Positions 17,455-27,415 of a stretch of DNA of 64,000 nucleotides are shown here, piece after piece. The notes under the pieces are model-generated. The model searched no databases. It had not been told where the DNA came from and worked only from the letters and a program-made list of their open reading frames with translations. The stretch is from positions 62,001-126,000 of the forward strand of contig CAVWBP010000018.1 in NCBI GenBank assembly GCA_963753165.1, given 5' to 3'. Source of the DNA: JAKLQR01 sp963753165. Lineage in GTDB: Bacteria > Nitrospirota > Thermodesulfovibrionia > Thermodesulfovibrionales > SM23-35. Position numbers and translations under genes: made by a program. The stretch's first letter is position 1, and every line of letters starts with the position of its first letter.

Positions 17455-18281
17455 TGGGTCTCCACAACCAGGTCTTCGCTGACAAGCTCTCTCAGTTTTG
17501 TTTGTATGCCCTCTATAGTCATTCCGGACTTGACACAACCTGAGCACATGCCGCGGAATGCGATCACGACCTTGTTCCCTTCGATGTCGATAAGATCGAC
17601 GTCTCCACCGTCAGCCTGAAGACCGGGCCTGATCTCGTTTTCAATAATCTCCTGGATGAGCGCGATTTTCTGGAGGTTGGTGAGTTTTTTTGGCTTGACA
17701 GGTTTCTCAGGGGTCTTAAGGGCCCATAGGTCTCTGAGAATCGCCTCAATATCAGCCTGGCATTCTCCGCACCCTCCGCCCGCCTTTGTATAATCGGTTA
17801 TCTCGTCAACAGTGGTGAGGTGGTTCTCCATTGCGACTTTCCTGATTTTTTCCTCTGTTACATCAAAGCATTTGCAGACGACCTTCCCCTCTTCCTCAAC
17901 AGGACGCTCTATCCCCCGGTAATTATCGATTGCAGCTTCAAGCGCCTCTTTCCCCATCACCGAACAGTGCATCTTTTCTTTCGGCAGTCCGCCGAGAAAA
18001 TCCGCGATATCCTGGTTGCCGATCTTGAGCGCTTCATCAAGGGTCTTCCCCTTGATAATTTCTGTAAGCGCAGAGGAACTCGCTATTGCGCTCGCGCAGC
18101 CAAAGGTCTGAAATTTTGCATCCGTAATTTTATCCGTTTCCTTGTCTACCTTGAGCGTAAGCTTGAGGGCGTCGCCGCAGACTATGCTTCCCACGTCCCC
18201 GACCCCATCCGGGTTCTCGATTTCACCGATGTTCTTCGGGTTTAAGAAATATTCTCTAACCTTATCAGTATATTCCCACAT
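17451..18281 (-). CDS. nifU: Fe-S cluster scaffold NifU (three-domain)
   Basis: 276-residue full-length NifU. The N-terminal IscU-like scaffold has its three cysteines in GSIVCGDALKL, FQTFGCASAIASSS and KMHCSVMG. The middle [2Fe-2S] BFD-like domain has CKCFDVTEEKI and GGGCGECQADIE. The C-terminal Nfu domain has FRGMCSGCVKSG. Clusters are assembled here with sulfur from the adjacent cysteine desulfurase, which is translationally coupled. All ligand cysteines are intact. It starts MWEYTDKVREYFLNPKNIG, the usual opening. Confidence 0.94.
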   Translation of the reverse strand: MWEYTDKVREYFLNPKNIGEIENPDGVGDVGSIVCGDALKLTLKVDKETDKITDAKFQTFGCASAIASSSALTEIIKGKTLDEALKIGNQDIADFLGGLPKEKMHCSVMGKEALEAAIDNYRGIERPVEEEGKVVCKCFDVTEEKIRKVAMENHLTTVDEITDYTKAGGGCGECQADIEAILRDLWALKTPEKPVKPKKLTNLQKIALIQEIIENEIRPGLQADGGDVDLIDIEGNKVVIAFRGMCSGCVKSGMTIEGIQTKLRELVSEDLVVETQ

Positions 18282-18332
18282 GCAATTAATTTAATCAGAG
18301 CGTTGGAGAAAATGTCAATTTGCGTTTCAACC

Positions 18333-18782
18333 CTAGTTCCTCACCACAAGCACCGGTATCTTTGACTCTTTGCTGATGATCCCGAAAGTCACGCTGCCGA
18401 TAACCGCAGCTTTCAGGGCGCTCCTTCCCTGTGAACCGATGACAATCAGATCGGCCTTCGATTTCTTTGCTTCCCTGATAATCTCCTCTACCGGATGTCC
18501 GGACCGTATAGTCTTTTTTGCGGGAACTCCCTTTTTTATACAGAGCTTCTCGGCCTCATCAACATATGATTCGGCAGCCCGTTGGAGAAGATTTTCCAGC
18601 GGTTCCACAATTCCCATTGCTCCCGGCGCAGCAGGCACAGACTGCCTGACAAACGCGCTCTTATCAATGACACTTAAAAGGACCAACTGCCCGCCGGTCG
18701 ATTGCGCAAGTGCAATCGCATGCTCTATGGATTTTCTTGCCGGCTTCGAACCGTCTGTGGGAACAAGAATCTTCGAAAACAT
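18333..18782 (-). CDS. Universal stress protein, UspA family
   Basis: 149 residues, one Usp domain. It has MFSKILVPTDGSKPARKSI at the start and the ATP-binding signature LIVIGSQGRSALKAAVIGSV near the end, so it is probably the nucleotide-binding type. The start is ATG 18782, preceded by AAGGAGG; the open frame above it is not used. It is a monocistronic gene near nifUS, with a role in general stress response inferred only from the family. Confidence 0.88.
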   Translation of the reverse strand: MFSKILVPTDGSKPARKSIEHAIALAQSTGGQLVLLSVIDKSAFVRQSVPAAPGAMGIVEPLENLLQRAAESYVDEAEKLCIKKGVPAKKTIRSGHPVEEIIREAKKSKADLIVIGSQGRSALKAAVIGSVTFGIISKESKIPVLVVRN

Positions 18783-18987
18783 AGCGCCTCCTTGGTTGCC
18801 CTGCTGGTATGCGCGATGGCTTTCCACAGGGATAATACTCATTATAGTACCAGAAAAAACGTGATCGCATAAAGAGAAGTTGACGAACTCTGTTTTTTAT
18901 AGTCTAATGGTTGTATGAGAACAGCGGAGAAATATATCAGAAGATCCGCTGTGAGAAAAAAATCCGTTCATATTGTGGGGGTGTAGG

Positions 18988-20469
18988 ATGGAAGAAAAAT
19001 TCAGATGTCCCCGGTGCGGCTTCGAACAGCCTCCCACAGACGATTGCCGCAACTGCCAGGTGAATATTCCAAAATTTATCGAACTTCAGAAAAGAAGAAA
19101 TATCATACCTGGCGATACGGCCCGGGAGCGGGAACCGGGAGCGCAAGAGGAAACGCCGGCTGCGGAAAGTATTCCAAAACCGGAGAAGACTCCGGAACGA
19201 TCCGGCATGACAGGGGAAATGCCCGGCATAGGCGATCTGTTCTCAAGGACATGGGAAATCTTCAAGGGACGGTTTGTTGTTCTTGTGGTTCTCTATCTCC
19301 TCTCTCTTGTATTCATGGCCGTTCCGGCTGCATTCTTCGGGGGTATCGGGTATCTCATTGCACAAGTCCTGCCGGACAGCAGGAATCTCCTGATAGCCAT
19401 CGGATTATTCATCGGGTTGACTGCCGGCATTATCGGTATGTTCTGGGGTATCGCAGCATTCATATACGCTGTCGCCGATGAAGCTTCAGGGATCAGGGAT
19501 TCCCTTCTCAGCGCCTGGCATAGGATCGGTTCTTTCATCTGGCTTTTCAGCCTTTTCGGCTTTATCATAACAGGCGGCTTCCTGCTGCTGGTCATCCCCG
19601 GAATAATCTTCGGGGTCTGGTTCGCCTTTGCACAGTTTATCCTCGCAAGGGAAGATGTGAAAGGGATGGATGCACTCCTGAAGAGCAAAGAGTATGTGAG
19701 AGACAGGTGGTTCGATGTGTTCCTCAGGCTGTTTGTGATCTGGATCGTTTCGATAGTAGTCGGCATGGTACCGCTGGTGGGGCCGATCCTGTCTATACTC
19801 TTCATGCCGTTTATGATGATTTTCGCATATCTTATCTATCAGGACCTGCGGACCCTGAAGGGAGACGTCGCATTCGTCTCGTCTTCAGGTGAAAAATTCA
19901 AATGGATCGGCGCAGGCACGCTCGGGTATATCGTAGCACCGCTCATCCTCATCGGTATCCTCGGCACTACGTTCCTGACGTCTTTCTTCCTTCTGAAAAG
20001 CATTCTTACCTCTCACGACCAGGAAATGACAGTCCCGTTTCAACCGCCCGGTTTCATGCCTTCACCCTCCCCGGAGACGCCATACCCGCAAGGTCCCGGC
20101 TCTATGCCCCCAACGGGCACGGATACCACGCAAACGCTTCCTTCACAGGCAGAAACATCCCCTCATGATGTCATGGTATATATTTACTCGCTCAACTATA
20201 AAGGGGCGGTGAAGCTGAACGGGGAGACGCTCTATGAAATAAGGGGAGAAAAGGACATGAACTATAACTACTCCGGGAGCGGTAAATTCCAGTATGGGAC
20301 AAATCTCATCGACGCGGAGTATGAATCTCTTCCCGAATCATGGAAAGTCGAGATGAAGATCAAGGTCTACCGGTATGACTGGAACACTCAGAAAGAAGAG
20401 ACGCTCGACGAATGGGTGATAAACGACAAGGGAGGACACAAAAGGTTCGAGGTAGTAATCAACCGATAA
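18988..20469 (+). CDS. Zinc-ribbon polytopic membrane protein with C-terminal outer domain
   Basis: 493 residues from ATG 18988. It starts with a zinc ribbon, CPRCGFEQPPTDDCRNC, then a charged linker. A membrane region of about six helices follows (residues about 90-345), including LFGFIITGGFLLLVIPGIIF and PLVGPILSILFMPFMMIFAY, resembling DUF975/DUF4013-like membrane proteins. After a Pro-rich linker (PSPSPETPYPQGPGSMPP) comes a beta-rich domain of about 100 residues ending EVVINR, predicted outside the cytoplasm. The function is unknown; a cytoplasmic zinc sensor coupled to an envelope domain is one reading. Confidence 0.72.
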   Translation: MEEKFRCPRCGFEQPPTDDCRNCQVNIPKFIELQKRRNIIPGDTAREREPGAQEETPAAESIPKPEKTPERSGMTGEMPGIGDLFSRTWEIFKGRFVVLVVLYLLSLVFMAVPAAFFGGIGYLIAQVLPDSRNLLIAIGLFIGLTAGIIGMFWGIAAFIYAVADEASGIRDSLLSAWHRIGSFIWLFSLFGFIITGGFLLLVIPGIIFGVWFAFAQFILAREDVKGMDALLKSKEYVRDRWFDVFLRLFVIWIVSIVVGMVPLVGPILSILFMPFMMIFAYLIYQDLRTLKGDVAFVSSSGEKFKWIGAGTLGYIVAPLILIGILGTTFLTSFFLLKSILTSHDQEMTVPFQPPGFMPSPSPETPYPQGPGSMPPTGTDTTQTLPSQAETSPHDVMVYIYSLNYKGAVKLNGETLYEIRGEKDMNYNYSGSGKFQYGTNLIDAEYESLPESWKVEMKIKVYRYDWNTQKEETLDEWVINDKGGHKRFEVVINR

Positions 20470-20481
20470 TATCTGCCGGGA

Positions 20482-21117
20482 TCATACCCCTCTTCTTTCT
20501 ATTCCAAATATATATTTATGGAGCGGGAGGTTCAGCCGGACAGGCAATCTGTCCGCGATAATCCATTGAGCCAGCTTTTCAGGCGGGAGGATTCCATATG
20601 CCGGTGACAGAAGGATATGGCAACGGTCGCTTAACTGATAGGAATGGATAATCTCTCTTGACCACTCATAATCCGTCCTGCCGGTAAGAACAAACTTCAC
20701 TTCGTCGTTCCTTCTGATTCTGGAGAGATTCGAGAAGTCCATCCTGTCACTCATCCCGCTGCCCGGCGTCTTCAAGTCGAGTATGGTCCTCACGCGCGGA
20801 TCGATCTCTCCTATATTCTGCGACCCGTTGGTTTCTATAAGGACTGCAAATTCTTTCTGTAAAAGCCGCCCCATAAGATCGTGCACCCCTCCCTGAAGGA
20901 GCGGCTCTCCGCCGGTAATCTCAATGAGCGGTATCCCGCCTTTCTCTGCCTGGCCGAGGATCTCCTCAACCGAAAGTTCCGTTCCTTCTTCATACGCATA
21001 GGTGGTATCGCAATAGGTACATCTGAGGTTGCATCCGGTCATGCGAATAAAGGTGCAGGGCATTCCTGCATAGCTCGATTCCCCCTGAATGCTCGTGAAA
21101 ATTTCGCAGACCTTCAC
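20482..21117 (-). CDS. queE: 7-carboxy-7-deazaguanine synthase QueE
   Basis: Radical SAM enzyme of queuosine/7-deazaguanine biosynthesis: turns 6-carboxytetrahydropterin into 7-carboxy-7-deazaguanine. The 211 residues start MKVCEIFTSIQGESSYAG, carry the cluster motif CNLRCTYCDT, and have the SAM-binding ITGGEPLLQGG. The length is standard for QueE. The rest of the queuosine pathway is not in the window. It is convergent with the zinc-ribbon membrane protein, with only 12 bases between stop codons. Confidence 0.9.
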   Translation of the reverse strand: MKVCEIFTSIQGESSYAGMPCTFIRMTGCNLRCTYCDTTYAYEEGTELSVEEILGQAEKGGIPLIEITGGEPLLQGGVHDLMGRLLQKEFAVLIETNGSQNIGEIDPRVRTILDLKTPGSGMSDRMDFSNLSRIRRNDEVKFVLTGRTDYEWSREIIHSYQLSDRCHILLSPAYGILPPEKLAQWIIADRLPVRLNLPLHKYIFGIERRGV

Positions 21118-21302
21118 AGTATCCTTACTCGCTTTTCACACCAAATTCTCATAATGATTCATTATAACCTTTCTTGTGCATACAATTGACATCCACCATG
21201 TTCAGCCAACTGGAATAACTTGCCCCCCGGAAAAATGAGAAAGGCTGCACGTTTCCGACCTTTGTCTTCGCCTTGTCTCAAACCTTCCCAGGGTTTATAA
21301 TA

Positions 21303-24300
21303 ATGCCTATGACCATCGCAAACAAAATATCTCTTCCTTCACAGTATAATATTCTGCGGGAGGTAGTCCAGGACTATCCCGGCATCGTAACCACTGTTGA
21401 GCCTCTCCTCAGAGAATTGCATGCGGCATCCCCGAACTGGGGATACATCACAAAAGAACTGCGCGCCTATTCCCTGAAAAATTTCTATGTTCATGATCAT
21501 CACGAGAAGGGAATCGAAGCGGTAAAAACCATCACCGACATCTTTCTGACCGCTTTAGAGAACCCCGATACCGGCATTCAGGAGGCAGCGGCGGAAGGCC
21601 TCATATTTTATCTCGAAAAAATAATGCTTGACGGGAACCACGAAACAGGCAAGTATTCACCGCTTTTAGACGTATGCATTTCGCGCATCAACGCATTGCC
21701 TGAAAAACAGTTCTTCCTCATCGTCACAAACCCTCATCAGATAAAAAAACTCGGGCAGCTCATTCTCGACAAATTGCCTTCCGGCGTTACCCTCAGAACT
21801 TTTACCGAACTGATGAGAAGGTTCTTTTCCCTTACCTATGGATACTGGCTCACGCAGAAAGACCCTGTGAACTGGGCAACCGACATCACAAGGCTCTCGC
21901 CTGAGAAAATCGATGGAAACGCGATAGACGAGCTGCTCTATCCTGTCTCACATGCAAATATGACCGCACTCATCCATCATCTTGGGGAACTCGATGCAAT
22001 GAGCGATCAGGAAGAACTGCTCAGAGAACTCCTGCAATTGCCGGGCTATATGCAGCTGGTGAAATACTATGAGGACACTGCTGCATCTCTTGCGATAACC
22101 GGTATAGCCGCTGTTGACACGTCAATCAAGATGCAGTATCTCCTGAAAATCATGGGCATGAGCGGCCTCTCCGGAATTCATGAAAATACTCTTCGGGAAA
22201 TCCACAGGACATTCGCTGCAATCGTCAAAACAGAGGATTCCAATCATATAAAACCTGTCCTCACTGATATCTTCGCTGTATTCAGGAATACGTTCAGCGC
22301 ATATCCCGAGACCGTTCTTTCATGTATTCAGATTATCGGGAATGACATCTATATCAAGGAAGACAGCGGCCTTGTTGAGTGGTTTCTCCAAAGGGCAATT
22401 ACCCTCGGGTTCCAGCATCCCGGCATTCAGGGTGTTACCGATGAATGGCAGGTGAAAGCAAACAGGGCTCATCTGAAGAATATCCGGGTATGGCTTGAAC
22501 TCATCGAAAACGACCCGAAATGGTCGAAATCCCTCATTTCAGCATTGGTTATTAATCTGAGCCTCGGAGGAGTGCATATCAGCGATACGGATATCTTCCA
22601 GAAGGATATCACGAAGCTCCTGAACTGCGACATCAAACCCGTCTATCACCTCATCAAGCAGGCAGCAAAACTCTGCCCGGTCTATTTCAGCGATATAGGC
22701 GCCGAGGGCGCCCTCCGCGAGGTCTCTACGGAACTTGATGAATCTACCTACAGGACTGACCGCCTTGTGCATTTTCTTCGAAAACAGAGCCACGTTGAGA
22801 GCAGCGCACAGGTCGTGGATTTCATCGAGGGAGTGATACGATTCTGGCTGACAAGAGACAAGTCGCCCTTGCAGAGATTTCTGTCTGACGATCTCTATCA
22901 GCAGATAGAGAGTTCAGGGCATTTTATTGATGAATTGCATACTGTCTTTCAAACTATATTTTCGGAGAGAAAAATTTCCTCGGTTGAAGAACTCCTGTAT
23001 CTGACAGATGAAGAGCTTCTTCTTTTCACGGAAAACGTTCCCGGAATCCAGGAGAGGGAGAAGAGACGCGCATACCTGACAATCCGTTTTTATCAGCTTC
23101 TGAACAGGAAATACAAGCTGGCCCCTCAGGATATCAGGGACCAGCTGCAATACGCCCGGAGTCTGGGTTTGCCGAATACTGATTCCCTGATTGCACTACT
23201 GGAGCAAGGCACCATTTCCGAACGTCTCGAAGGAGTGCTCGTATACCTGGAAAGCCTGAAGCAGATTATCCTCTCAGCCGAACGATATGAACCCGTGGAA
23301 AATATCTTCCGGAAAAGGCATATTGCGGCAGGCATACCTTCAATGTACGGTAAATACCATGAGAGAAAATTCGATGCGCTCGCCCTCACCTTCCGTCTCG
23401 AAAACCTCGCAAATATCCTTTTCGAGGAACTTCTGAATTCCATTAACCTTACCTTTATCACGCGGGCAACGCTCTTCCAGATAGAGAAATATGCCGCTCT
23501 TTTCTTTAAGGCATTAAAACTCGACGGCATATCTTCCAACAGATTTGAACAGACGCTCGAACTGCTGTCTGTTTCCCTTGAAGTGAGAAGGTTTTCCTTT
23601 TCCCAGTATATCGACATCTTCAGGGGGTTCTCGGAAGCAGTCCAGGATATCCTCACTACCTACTACAGCGACTCATATAAAAATAATCTCAAACAGGTAA
23701 TCCTCCTGATGGGCGCTGACAATATCCTTGCGAAGTATCTCCCGCATGGAGAAAAACAGAGCGAATCGGAATTCATCAATACAATATCCGAACAGTTCCT
23801 CAGGGAAATCGTTGCCGGCTCATTCGGGCTTCAGCAGCTCGATACCTTCATCAGCAGAATATTGAAAACCCTTTTTGAGCAGGCTGAAGGGCTTGATGTC
23901 CAGAATCTCGACCTTCTTATGAGTTATGATCCGAAAAAAGCGCTTTCGAGCATTCACTTCCCGAATAAAGTCACCACCGACAGAATACATCTGGGAAATA
24001 AAGGACATAACCTGATCAAACTCGCCTCGCTGGGGATTCCTGTCCCTCCCGGCTTTATCATTACCACTGAGGTATTCCGCTGTGAAAAGGCGATTAACCG
24101 GTTCAGACAGGCAAGGGAACATCTCGAAGAAGGGATCAGGGAACATCTCGAAACCCTTGAAAATCTGACCGGCAGGGAATTCGGCAACCCGGAAAACCCG
24201 CTGCTCGTCTCGGTGAGGAGCGGAGGAGCAATATCGATGCCGGGGATGATGATATCGTTCCTCAACGTCGGGATGAATGAATCGGTAGCACAGGAACTGA

Positions 24301-25475
24301 TCAGAAGGACTGCCAGGCCCTGGTTTGTATGGGACTGTTACCGGCGTTTCCTGCAGGGCTGGGGGATGTCATTCGGGATGGAGCGTGATAATTTCGATGA
24401 ACTCATGGATTCCCATAAAGGGAAATACCATGTCGTGAAGAAGATCCAGTTTTCACCCGACCAGATGAGAGAGCTGGCGCTCGCATACCGCCGGACAATC
24501 ATCGATCACGGAATAGAAGTGAGCGACGATCCGCAAGTGCAGCTCAGGATAGCAATTGAACAGGTATTTCAGTCGTGGTTCTCGAAAAAAGCACAGGCGT
24601 ACCGTGAGATCATGGGGATGTCCGAAAACTGGGGGACAGCGGTCATTGTGCAGACCATGGCGTACGGCAACCTCGACACCAATGCAGGGACCGGAGTTCT
24701 CTTTACCCGGAATCCCCTCGAAACAGGAGACCGGGTAATGCTCTGGGGTGATTTTGCTATCGGGGCCCAGGGTGAGGATATAGTCTCCGGGCTCGTGCGG
24801 ACGCTGCCGATATCGAATACCCAAAAACCGGTAGAAGACAGGACATCGGAGATTTCCTTTGAAGACACCTTTCCCGAAATCTATGCCACCCTGCTGAAAA
24901 TAAGCAAACAACTTATTTACGACCAGCGATGGGGCGCCCAGGAGATTGAATTCACCTTCGAGGGAACGAGCGGAGACAAGCTCTACATCCTGCAGACACG
25001 GGACATGGCGATTACAAGAAAAGAAAGCTTCATCGCTTTTGTCCCTTCCAGAAAACTTTCATCGAGTTACCTATCGAGAGGAATCGGTGTCGGAGGCGGC
25101 GCCTTGAGCGGCAGGGTTGTCTTCGATCTCGATGAAATCCATGAACTCAGGGCAAAAGACCCGGAGACTCCGTTAATTCTCATACGTTCCGATACGGTGC
25201 CGGACGATATCCGACATATTTCTGCAGCAGACGGTCTGCTTACGGCCCGTGGCGGATCGACATCCCATGCGTCGATTATCGCAAACCGCCTGGGGAAGAC
25301 CTGTATTGTCGGGTGCAATCATCTGACCGTATGGGAACAGGAAAAGAAATGCAGGATCAATGATACGATAATCACGGGAGGTGATTTCCTCAGTATAGAC
25401 GGGAGAAACGGTTCTGTATATTCCGGCAAACATCAGGCGAGGGAAATCAAGTCCGGAACAGGGACTAAGGGATAG
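21303..25475 (+). CDS. Giant PPDK-like protein lacking the PEP barrel
   Basis: About 1390 residues. The first 890 or so are helical and not recognisable. Then comes a pyruvate phosphate dikinase ATP-grasp domain (HLGNKGHNLIKLASLGIPVPPGF, SVRSGGAISMPGMMISF, MAYGNLDTNAGTGVLFTRNP, IEFTF) and the swivelling phosphohistidine domain with GGSTSHASIIANRLGKT, His at about 1322. It stops there: the C-terminal PEP/pyruvate TIM barrel of PPDK and PEP synthase is absent. It may therefore pass phosphate to a separate partner or another acceptor. I take ATG 21303 as the start; upstream of it, TTG 21273 is also in frame. It precedes GAPDH on the same strand. Confidence 0.82.
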   Translation: MPMTIANKISLPSQYNILREVVQDYPGIVTTVEPLLRELHAASPNWGYITKELRAYSLKNFYVHDHHEKGIEAVKTITDIFLTALENPDTGIQEAAAEGLIFYLEKIMLDGNHETGKYSPLLDVCISRINALPEKQFFLIVTNPHQIKKLGQLILDKLPSGVTLRTFTELMRRFFSLTYGYWLTQKDPVNWATDITRLSPEKIDGNAIDELLYPVSHANMTALIHHLGELDAMSDQEELLRELLQLPGYMQLVKYYEDTAASLAITGIAAVDTSIKMQYLLKIMGMSGLSGIHENTLREIHRTFAAIVKTEDSNHIKPVLTDIFAVFRNTFSAYPETVLSCIQIIGNDIYIKEDSGLVEWFLQRAITLGFQHPGIQGVTDEWQVKANRAHLKNIRVWLELIENDPKWSKSLISALVINLSLGGVHISDTDIFQKDITKLLNCDIKPVYHLIKQAAKLCPVYFSDIGAEGALREVSTELDESTYRTDRLVHFLRKQSHVESSAQVVDFIEGVIRFWLTRDKSPLQRFLSDDLYQQIESSGHFIDELHTVFQTIFSERKISSVEELLYLTDEELLLFTENVPGIQEREKRRAYLTIRFYQLLNRKYKLAPQDIRDQLQYARSLGLPNTDSLIALLEQGTISERLEGVLVYLESLKQIILSAERYEPVENIFRKRHIAAGIPSMYGKYHERKFDALALTFRLENLANILFEELLNSINLTFITRATLFQIEKYAALFFKALKLDGISSNRFEQTLELLSVSLEVRRFSFSQYIDIFRGFSEAVQDILTTYYSDSYKNNLKQVILLMGADNILAKYLPHGEKQSESEFINTISEQFLREIVAGSFGLQQLDTFISRILKTLFEQAEGLDVQNLDLLMSYDPKKALSSIHFPNKVTTDRIHLGNKGHNLIKLASLGIPVPPGFIITTEVFRCEKAINRFRQAREHLEEGIREHLETLENLTGREFGNPENPLLVSVRSGGAISMPGMMISFLNVGMNESVAQELIRRTARPWFVWDCYRRFLQGWGMSFGMERDNFDELMDSHKGKYHVVKKIQFSPDQMRELALAYRRTIIDHGIEVSDDPQVQLRIAIEQVFQSWFSKKAQAYREIMGMSENWGTAVIVQTMAYGNLDTNAGTGVLFTRNPLETGDRVMLWGDFAIGAQGEDIVSGLVRTLPISNTQKPVEDRTSEISFEDTFPEIYATLLKISKQLIYDQRWGAQEIEFTFEGTSGDKLYILQTRDMAITRKESFIAFVPSRKLSSSYLSRGIGVGGGALSGRVVFDLDEIHELRAKDPETPLILIRSDTVPDDIRHISAADGLLTARGGSTSHASIIANRLGKTCIVGCNHLTVWEQEKKCRINDTIITGGDFLSIDGRNGSVYSGKHQAREIKSGTGTKG

Positions 25476-25569
25476 CCCTTTCCTGAGGATTATTATACAA
25501 TGCTGTACAGGAGTTCAACCGGGAAGATAAGCTGATCGAATAAACCATCCAACAAGAGAGGATAACACC

Positions 25570-26850
25570 ATGACGAAAGGGAGAAAGGTGGACATGATCT
25601 CTGCGAAAAAAGCCGTTCTGGGAATCAATGGCATGGGCAGGATCGGAAAATTAACGCTCTGGAACCATATCAGCAGGAAATATTTTTCAGAGATTGTCGT
25701 GAACATCGGCAGAAAAGCGGGCACGAGCCTCCAGGACATCGCCCTCTATATTGAAAAAGATTCCTCCTATGGTTCACTCCATCAGTTCCTTTATGGATAT
25801 AAAGCAGGCCGGGTTATCGAGAATGTCAATGAAGAAAAGGGAACCATGACCATAGACGGAATCCCGGTGACCATCCTCCGTGAATCCCGGAACCCCCTGA
25901 ATATTCCCTGGAAGCGCTATGGCGCAAAAGTCGTCGTTGAAGCAACCGGCCAATTTAAGGACCCATCTACGCCGCCGGATGCGAAAGAAGGCGCGGCACG
26001 AGGACATCTCGAAGCAGGCGCTGAACGGGTAATCGTATCCGCACCGTTCAAGATAAAGGAAAAAGGCCGGCCCATGCCGGATGACGCGGCGACTATCGTT
26101 ATAGGCATAAACGACGACACATATGACAACGGCAAACACCGGATTATCTCTGCGGCCTCGTGCACAACCACCTGTCTCGCGTATATGATCAAGCCTCTCC
26201 TCGATTATTTCGGGCAACCGAAAATACTCAGCGCTTCCATGGCCACGGTGCATGCATCAACAGGCACCCAGCAGGTCCTCGACAGGCTTCCCAAGTCCGG
26301 CGTTACCGACCTGCGGAAGAACCGGAGCATCATGAACAATATTATCCTTACGACGACCGGGGCCGCCAAGACCCTCGAACTCGTCATCCCGGAAATGAAA
26401 AAGATCGGGTTCATTGCTGAATCAGTGCGCGTCCCTACCTCATCCGGTTCTCTCATCATTCTCGTGGTCACGTTTTCAGAAGAAGCTAACAAGCCGCCTG
26501 TCATAGACAGGGACCTGGTAAACAAAATTTACCGCGACGCCGAGCAGAAGGAGAAGCGGGGCTACATTAAATATACCGACGAGCAGAATGTTTCCTCTGA
26601 CATCGTCGGACACTACGGCCCGGCGACTATCATTGAGGGGCATGAAACACATATACGGACTGCCTTCGCAACGATAGAGCTTTCGAAATTTTCGCAGCTG
26701 CCTCCTGAGGTGCTCAGGAAACTCCCCCCGAGCATCGAGATCCCTATCACACAGGCTGTCATCTACGGGTGGTACGACAACGAACTCGGGAGTTACACCA
26801 ATATGCTCGGAGACCTCACATCTAAAATAGGTTCTATGGTATATCAGTAA
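25570..26850 (+). CDS. gap: Glyceraldehyde-3-phosphate dehydrogenase-like protein
   Basis: 426 residues. The NAD-binding start is LGINGMGRIGK, the catalytic cysteine is Cys198 in SAASCTTTCLA, and the assisting histidine is in SMATVHASTGTQ. It ends with the WYDNELGSYTNML motif. It is about 90 residues longer than ordinary GAPDH and has GMGRIGK where GFGRIGR is usual, placing it with the divergent long GAPDH-like group. AGAGAGG precedes ATG 25570. It is 94 bases after the PPDK-like gene and probably in the same operon, which suggests a shared role at the triose-phosphate/PEP level. Confidence 0.88.
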   Translation: MTKGRKVDMISAKKAVLGINGMGRIGKLTLWNHISRKYFSEIVVNIGRKAGTSLQDIALYIEKDSSYGSLHQFLYGYKAGRVIENVNEEKGTMTIDGIPVTILRESRNPLNIPWKRYGAKVVVEATGQFKDPSTPPDAKEGAARGHLEAGAERVIVSAPFKIKEKGRPMPDDAATIVIGINDDTYDNGKHRIISAASCTTTCLAYMIKPLLDYFGQPKILSASMATVHASTGTQQVLDRLPKSGVTDLRKNRSIMNNIILTTTGAAKTLELVIPEMKKIGFIAESVRVPTSSGSLIILVVTFSEEANKPPVIDRDLVNKIYRDAEQKEKRGYIKYTDEQNVSSDIVGHYGPATIIEGHETHIRTAFATIELSKFSQLPPEVLRKLPPSIEIPITQAVIYGWYDNELGSYTNMLGDLTSKIGSMVYQ

Positions 26851-26904
26851 GTTCGCATACCCTCAACCTCGCAGAGCAAGCTGTTTAAGGATACTTATGT
26901 TGAA

Positions 26905-27060
26905 TGAACTACCCCGCAGTCCCAAAGGCTTTCGGGACGAGGCATTAAAAATGTCATTCCGGCTCGTCCGGCCAATGGCTCATAGAGAATCTTTCTTTGC
27001 ATTCCTGTATTGTCGTTATAGAACATATGCTCCGGAAGGATTCCCGACAAGCGGGAATGA
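26905..27060. repeat. Dispersed palindromic intergenic repeat
   Basis: The spacer after GAPDH holds GGCTTTCGGGA, a GTCATTCCGG stretch and the hairpin ATTCCCG (27040-27046)/CGGGAAT (27052-27058). The same modules, GCTTTCGGGA and GGATTCCCG with CGGGAATGAC, recur in the spacer after lptD (58396-58521). No reading frame across it is convincing. Confidence 0.5.
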
Positions 27061-27103
27061 CAGATTGAAGACGACGGGCGTTCCTGGCGGTCAGGTTGAT
27101 TTG

Positions 27104-27415
27104 TTATGCAATCTTTTTATTTTTTCGAGTCATGGAAATATCGAGCAATGCTTCAGGGTGTATGGCTGCGACCCTTAATAAAACACGCGCTGCCCCCTCG
27201 GGTTTCCGTCGCCCTTGCTCCCAATTGCGAAGAGTCGCTACGCTAATTCCCATGAGTGCTGCGAATTTGTCCTGCGAGAGACCGTAATGCTCACGTATTT
27301 TCCGCACCTCGGATTCCGGGAATTCAAAGGAACGCGAAGGTTTCATTGTGCCTCTCATAATTGAACCGCCTTGCTTCACACTTTCAAGCAGCTCTTTAAA
27401 CAGATCTTTTTTCAT
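27104..27415 (-). CDS. NadS/HigA-type XRE antitoxin
   Basis: 103 residues with a helix-turn-helix in YGLSQDKFAALMGISVATLRNWEQG and the RRKPEGAARVLLRVA continuation typical of NadS/HigA2 antitoxins, split here for length. It lies downstream of, and overlaps by ATGA, the RelE-like toxin gene: the reversed gene order of HigBA-type systems. It should bind the palindrome at 27721-27743 to repress the pair. Confidence 0.82.
   Translation of the reverse strand: MKKDLFKELLESVKQGGSIMRGTMKPSRSFEFPESEVRKIREHYGLSQDKFAALMGISVATLRNWEQGRRKPEGAARVLLRVAAIHPEALLDISMTRKNKKIA

Noticed and set aside
26897..27178. Plus-strand frame between GAPDH and the antitoxin
   Set aside because: It runs through the palindromic repeat and the 3' part of the antitoxin gene; no ribosome-binding site and repeat-derived sequence.
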